Below, piece after piece: positions 61,533 to 64,000 of a stretch of 64,000 nucleotides of DNA. This DNA is from JANNNF01 sp963772935. Lineage in GTDB: Bacteria > Pseudomonadota > Alphaproteobacteria > Rhodobacterales > Rhodobacteraceae. The notes under the pieces are model-generated. The model saw only the letters and a list, made by a program, of their open reading frames with translations. It did not search any database and had not been told where the DNA came from. Location of the stretch: assembly GCA_963772935.1 (NCBI GenBank), contig CAVYZK010000001.1:1-64000 (forward strand), given 5' to 3'. Positions within the stretch are counted from its first letter, which is position 1; every line of letters begins with the position of its first letter. The translations under genes and the position numbers were made by a program.

Positions 61533-62564
61533 TCAGACGCTTTCTGGCAGATACAAATCCGGCGGCAGGAAATGCTGGCCCGCAAAGGGGGGTACGCCGT
61601 TCAATACGGCATCCGCCGCCAGCCCGATCAGATCGGAACACAGGCGCTGCAACGGCGTCGCAATCACCATCGTCGCGTGATGCGAGATCAGCGCCGCGCG
61701 GCTTTCTGGGGTCAGCTCATTGACGATCAGCGCGACATCGCGCGGTCCGCGCACCTCACGGATCGCAGCAATCGCGCCCTCCATCCCGCCACCGGCGCAG
61801 TAAATGCCCCGCAAGTCGGGATGGCGGCTCAGAAGATCAAGCGTTGCCTCATAGGTCAGTTGCCGGGTTTCCAGATTGACCAACGTGTCCAGCACGCGAA
61901 AGTGCGGCGCATACTCGCGGAAATAGCTGCGAAAGCCTGTCTCGCGCAGTTCATGCCCATGCCAGCGATAACCGCCGACAAAGACCGCAATCTTGCCGGG
62001 CTGGTGCGTCGCCGTAGCGATCATATGGGCGGCGATGCGCCCCACCTGCATGTTGTTCAGGCCCAGGTAATTTTGCCGCACCCCTTGAGCAAAGTCGTTT
62101 AGCAACGCAAAACAAGGGATATTCCGCCCATTCAGACGGATGACCGCATCCGTGATATCAGGATGGGTGACGGCGGTCGCGGCCACCGCATCGACCCGGC
62201 CCGCAAAAGCCTCCATCAGATTGGCAAAGTCTGCGGGGGCCTGGGACGCCGCAAACTCGATCTGCACCGACGCCCGCACCCCTGTGGCGACGGTTGCGGC
62301 GCGTTCCAGTTCGGTCTTGAATTGCTGATAGAACGCCTGCCGTTCCTTGTGCAGCACAACGCCCAACCGCAAGCGGGGAAGTTCTGATTGCACCCTCTGG
62401 CCGATCAGGGCCGCCGCGTGATACCCCACCGCCCGCGCGGCATCATAGACCTTTCGCGCGGTATCATCGCGGACCTTTTCCCGCGCGTTCAGAACACGGT
62501 CAACGGTTGCCGGCGACAGACCAGCCTCGCGGGCAACATCGTGAATGGTCGGGCGTTTGGCCAT
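61533..62564 (-). CDS. LacI family regulator of the inositol-type operon
   Basis: 343 residues from ATG 62564. DNA-binding head KRPTIHDVAREAGLSPATVDRVLN and a periplasmic-binding-protein-like sensor domain, with effector pocket unknown. Divergent from mocD, with 190 bases between, and upstream of the TIM-barrel gene; it very probably represses both sides. Confidence 0.88.
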   Translation of the reverse strand: MAKRPTIHDVAREAGLSPATVDRVLNAREKVRDDTARKVYDAARAVGYHAAALIGQRVQSELPRLRLGVVLHKERQAFYQQFKTELERAATVATGVRASVQIEFAASQAPADFANLMEAFAGRVDAVAATAVTHPDITDAVIRLNGRNIPCFALLNDFAQGVRQNYLGLNNMQVGRIAAHMIATATHQPGKIAVFVGGYRWHGHELRETGFRSYFREYAPHFRVLDTLVNLETRQLTYEATLDLLSRHPDLRGIYCAGGGMEGAIAAIREVRGPRDVALIVNELTPESRAALISHHATMVIATPLQRLCSDLIGLAADAVLNGVPPFAGQHFLPPDLYLPESV

Positions 62565-62586
62565 GCGCGCATCCTGACGAAAAACT

Positions 62587-62598
62587 ATCATTAATGAT
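62587..62598. promoter_or_regulatory. Palindrome, candidate LacI-family operator
   Basis: ATCATTAATGAT is a perfect 12-base palindrome 23 bases before the LacI start, in the divergent intergenic region. The neighbouring TCCTGACGAAAAA (62572-62584) recurs, with one change, at 61494-61506 before the TIM-barrel gene, where an inverted repeat TGATG-N4-CATCA (61479-61492) also lies. Confidence 0.35.
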
Positions 62599-62753
62599 TG
62601 AAATCTGATGCGATCTGACGAGATATGCAAGCCCCCATCTTGGTCCTTGCCCTTCTGTCAGGGTAAGGAGGACCAAGCGTTGCACAGCCCGGTGGCACGG
62701 GTGCCCGACGACAGAGAGCCAGACGTTTCACCCAATGACACAGGGGCAGACAA

Positions 62754-63830
62754 GTGGGAAAAAGAGATTACAGCCTTCTTGGCCCCGACGCACAGCGCGC
62801 GGTCGAAACCGGCCTTGCGGCAGCGCAATGGTATCATTCGGACGTGCCGCGCAAGGAAATGAAGGCGCTGATGACCCGGGTGGATCACGCGGCGATCCGG
62901 GACACGATTATCCTGTTTGCCTGCATGATTGCCTTTGCCGCTGCGGGCATCGCCCTGTGGCCAAGCCTGTGGTCGCTGCCGTTCTGGTTGGCCTACGGTG
63001 TGCTTTATGGCAGCGCGATGGACAGCCGCTGGCATGAATGCAGTCATGGAACGGCCTTCAAGACACCGTGGATGAACACCGCTGTCTACAACATCGCCTG
63101 CTTTTGCATGGTCCGTAACCCGGTGTCATGGCGGTGGAGCCATGCACGCCATCACACCGACACCGTCATTGTCGGGCGCGACCCCGAGATTGCGGTGATG
63201 CGCCCCCCACAGTTTTATCGGGTGATCGGCAACTTCTTTGGCATTTTTGATGCGTGGAGCGGCTGGACCCGCATGCTCTACAACGCGGCGGGCCGGGTGC
63301 ATCCGGAAGAAGCCACCTACATTCCCGCGCAGGAACAGCCCAAGGTCGTTGCCATCGCGCGCATCTGGGTTGCGATTTACGCGGTGACCATCGCGCTTGC
63401 GCTGTGGATGGGGTCGATCTTGCCGCTGCTGGTGATCGGTTTGCCGCGCCTGTACGGCGCCTGGCATCACGTGATGACAGGGTTGTTGCAGCATGGCGGT
63501 CTGGCCGACAATGTGACCGACCACCGGCTGAACAGCCGCACCGTTCTGATGAACCCGGTCAGCCGGTTCATCTATTGGAACATGAACTATCACGTCGAAC
63601 ATCACATGTTCCCGATGGTGCCCTATCATCGGCTGCCCGAATTGCACGCGCGTATCCGGCATGATCTGCCCGCCCCCACACCGTCGATCATCGCTGGGTT
63701 CCGGGAAATGTGGCCCGCGCTGCGGCGACAGTTGCGCAACGAAGACTACTTTCTAAGGCGCGACCTGCCGGGCACCGCGCAGCCCTACCGCGAAGATTTT
63801 CACACCGCCGCCCTTGGCGCAGCAGAATGA
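62754..63830 (+). CDS. mocD: MocD-like membrane fatty-acid-desaturase-fold oxygenase
   Basis: 358 residues from GTG 62754. Membrane diiron oxygenase with the three histidine boxes: WHECSHG, HARHHTD and NYHVEHHMFP. Family members hydroxylate or desaturate; MocD in rhizopine clusters is of this type and uses an electron-transfer partner, here the ferredoxin encoded 8 bases downstream. Substrate is inferred. Confidence 0.85.
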   Translation: MGKRDYSLLGPDAQRAVETGLAAAQWYHSDVPRKEMKALMTRVDHAAIRDTIILFACMIAFAAAGIALWPSLWSLPFWLAYGVLYGSAMDSRWHECSHGTAFKTPWMNTAVYNIACFCMVRNPVSWRWSHARHHTDTVIVGRDPEIAVMRPPQFYRVIGNFFGIFDAWSGWTRMLYNAAGRVHPEEATYIPAQEQPKVVAIARIWVAIYAVTIALALWMGSILPLLVIGLPRLYGAWHHVMTGLLQHGGLADNVTDHRLNSRTVLMNPVSRFIYWNMNYHVEHHMFPMVPYHRLPELHARIRHDLPAPTPSIIAGFREMWPALRRQLRNEDYFLRRDLPGTAQPYREDFHTAALGAAE

Positions 63831-63838
63831 GGACACCA

Positions 63839-64000
63839 TGACCCAGTGGATTGACGCCTGTTCAACCGACGACATCGACGAAGAAGACCTGATCCGCTTT
63901 GATCACGCCAGCCAGACCTATGCGATCTATCATTCCCCGGAAGGCGCGTTTTTTGCCACCGCTGGCAAGTGCACGCATGAGGAAATTCACCTGTGCGACG
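63839..64000 (+). CDS. mocE: MocE-like Rieske-type ferredoxin, cut by window end
   Basis: The first 54 residues are visible. The Rieske box GKCTHEEIHLCD gives the first Cys-x-His pair of a 2Fe-2S cluster; the second pair should lie beyond the window. It would pass electrons to the MocD-like oxygenase, with which it forms an operon. Gene start ATG 63839 follows GAGGACACC. Confidence 0.85.

Noticed and set aside
1..64000. CRISPR array, rRNA genes or phage structural genes
   Set aside because: No regularly spaced repeats, rRNA-like sequence or phage morphogenesis genes are visible.

Overview
The window is a composite of two unrelated kinds of DNA. Positions 1 to about 9283 look actinobacterial: there is a SARP (BTAD) regulator fused to a nucleotide-cyclase domain, a DUF4386-like membrane protein, a PQQ-type sugar dehydrogenase, and IS110 and IS256 transposases. 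Almost every gene here is frameshifted or truncated. From about 9284 to the end the DNA is clean, tightly packed and typical of an alphaproteobacterium of the Rhodobacteraceae (Paracoccaceae) type: a PhyR-NepR-EcfG stress locus, YtfQRT-YjfF and inositol ABC operons, MocD/MocE and a giant NdvB-like glucan synthase. The change falls exactly where a second, partial copy of the IS110 3' end stops, inside an exbB-like gene. A chimeric assembly join is the simplest reading; a real insertion is the alternative.

Actinobacterial part (1-9283): IS110 transposase pseudogene with a long 5' noncoding end that may hold a bridge RNA; a broken membrane protein gene; an IS256 element; a damaged sugar dehydrogenase; a SARP-cyclase gene cut off against an integrase fragment next to a tRNA-Pro 3' end (an attachment site); an unknown small protein; an intact lipoprotein alpha/beta hydrolase; then the second IS110 3' end.

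Rhodobacteraceae part. 9283-16083: an ExbB-ExbD-ExbD-TonB-like/DUF4384 operon converging on a second operon of beta-barrel, secreted protein, YceI-OmpA fusion and secreted caspase carrying a CxxCH motif; this is the best candidate here for a little-described envelope system. 16394-22998: galactose mutarotase, a galactofuranose-type ABC importer and its GntR regulator. 23043-26764: flavin monooxygenase and an AcoR-like regulator lacking the GAFTGA loop. 26990-27696: a Tse2/Tsi2-like toxin-immunity pair without any type VI secretion genes nearby. 27772-28692: OxyR.

28702-38383 and 46738-48324: the general stress response core (histidine kinase, EcfG, NepR, PhyR) followed by stress effectors, several preceded by good EcfG promoter motifs (GGAAC-N16/17-CGTT), one of them upstream of a 24-residue membrane peptide. 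Between these lies the 2775-residue cyclic beta-1,2-glucan synthase. 48413-56474: a frameshifted GMC oxidoreductase, PurU, an epimerase, an AraC regulator, phospholipase D and an FAD protein. 56540-64000: an inositol/rhizopine-like operon (dehydrogenase, ABC importer, TIM-barrel isomerase, LacI regulator) divergent from mocD and mocE, the latter cut by the window end.
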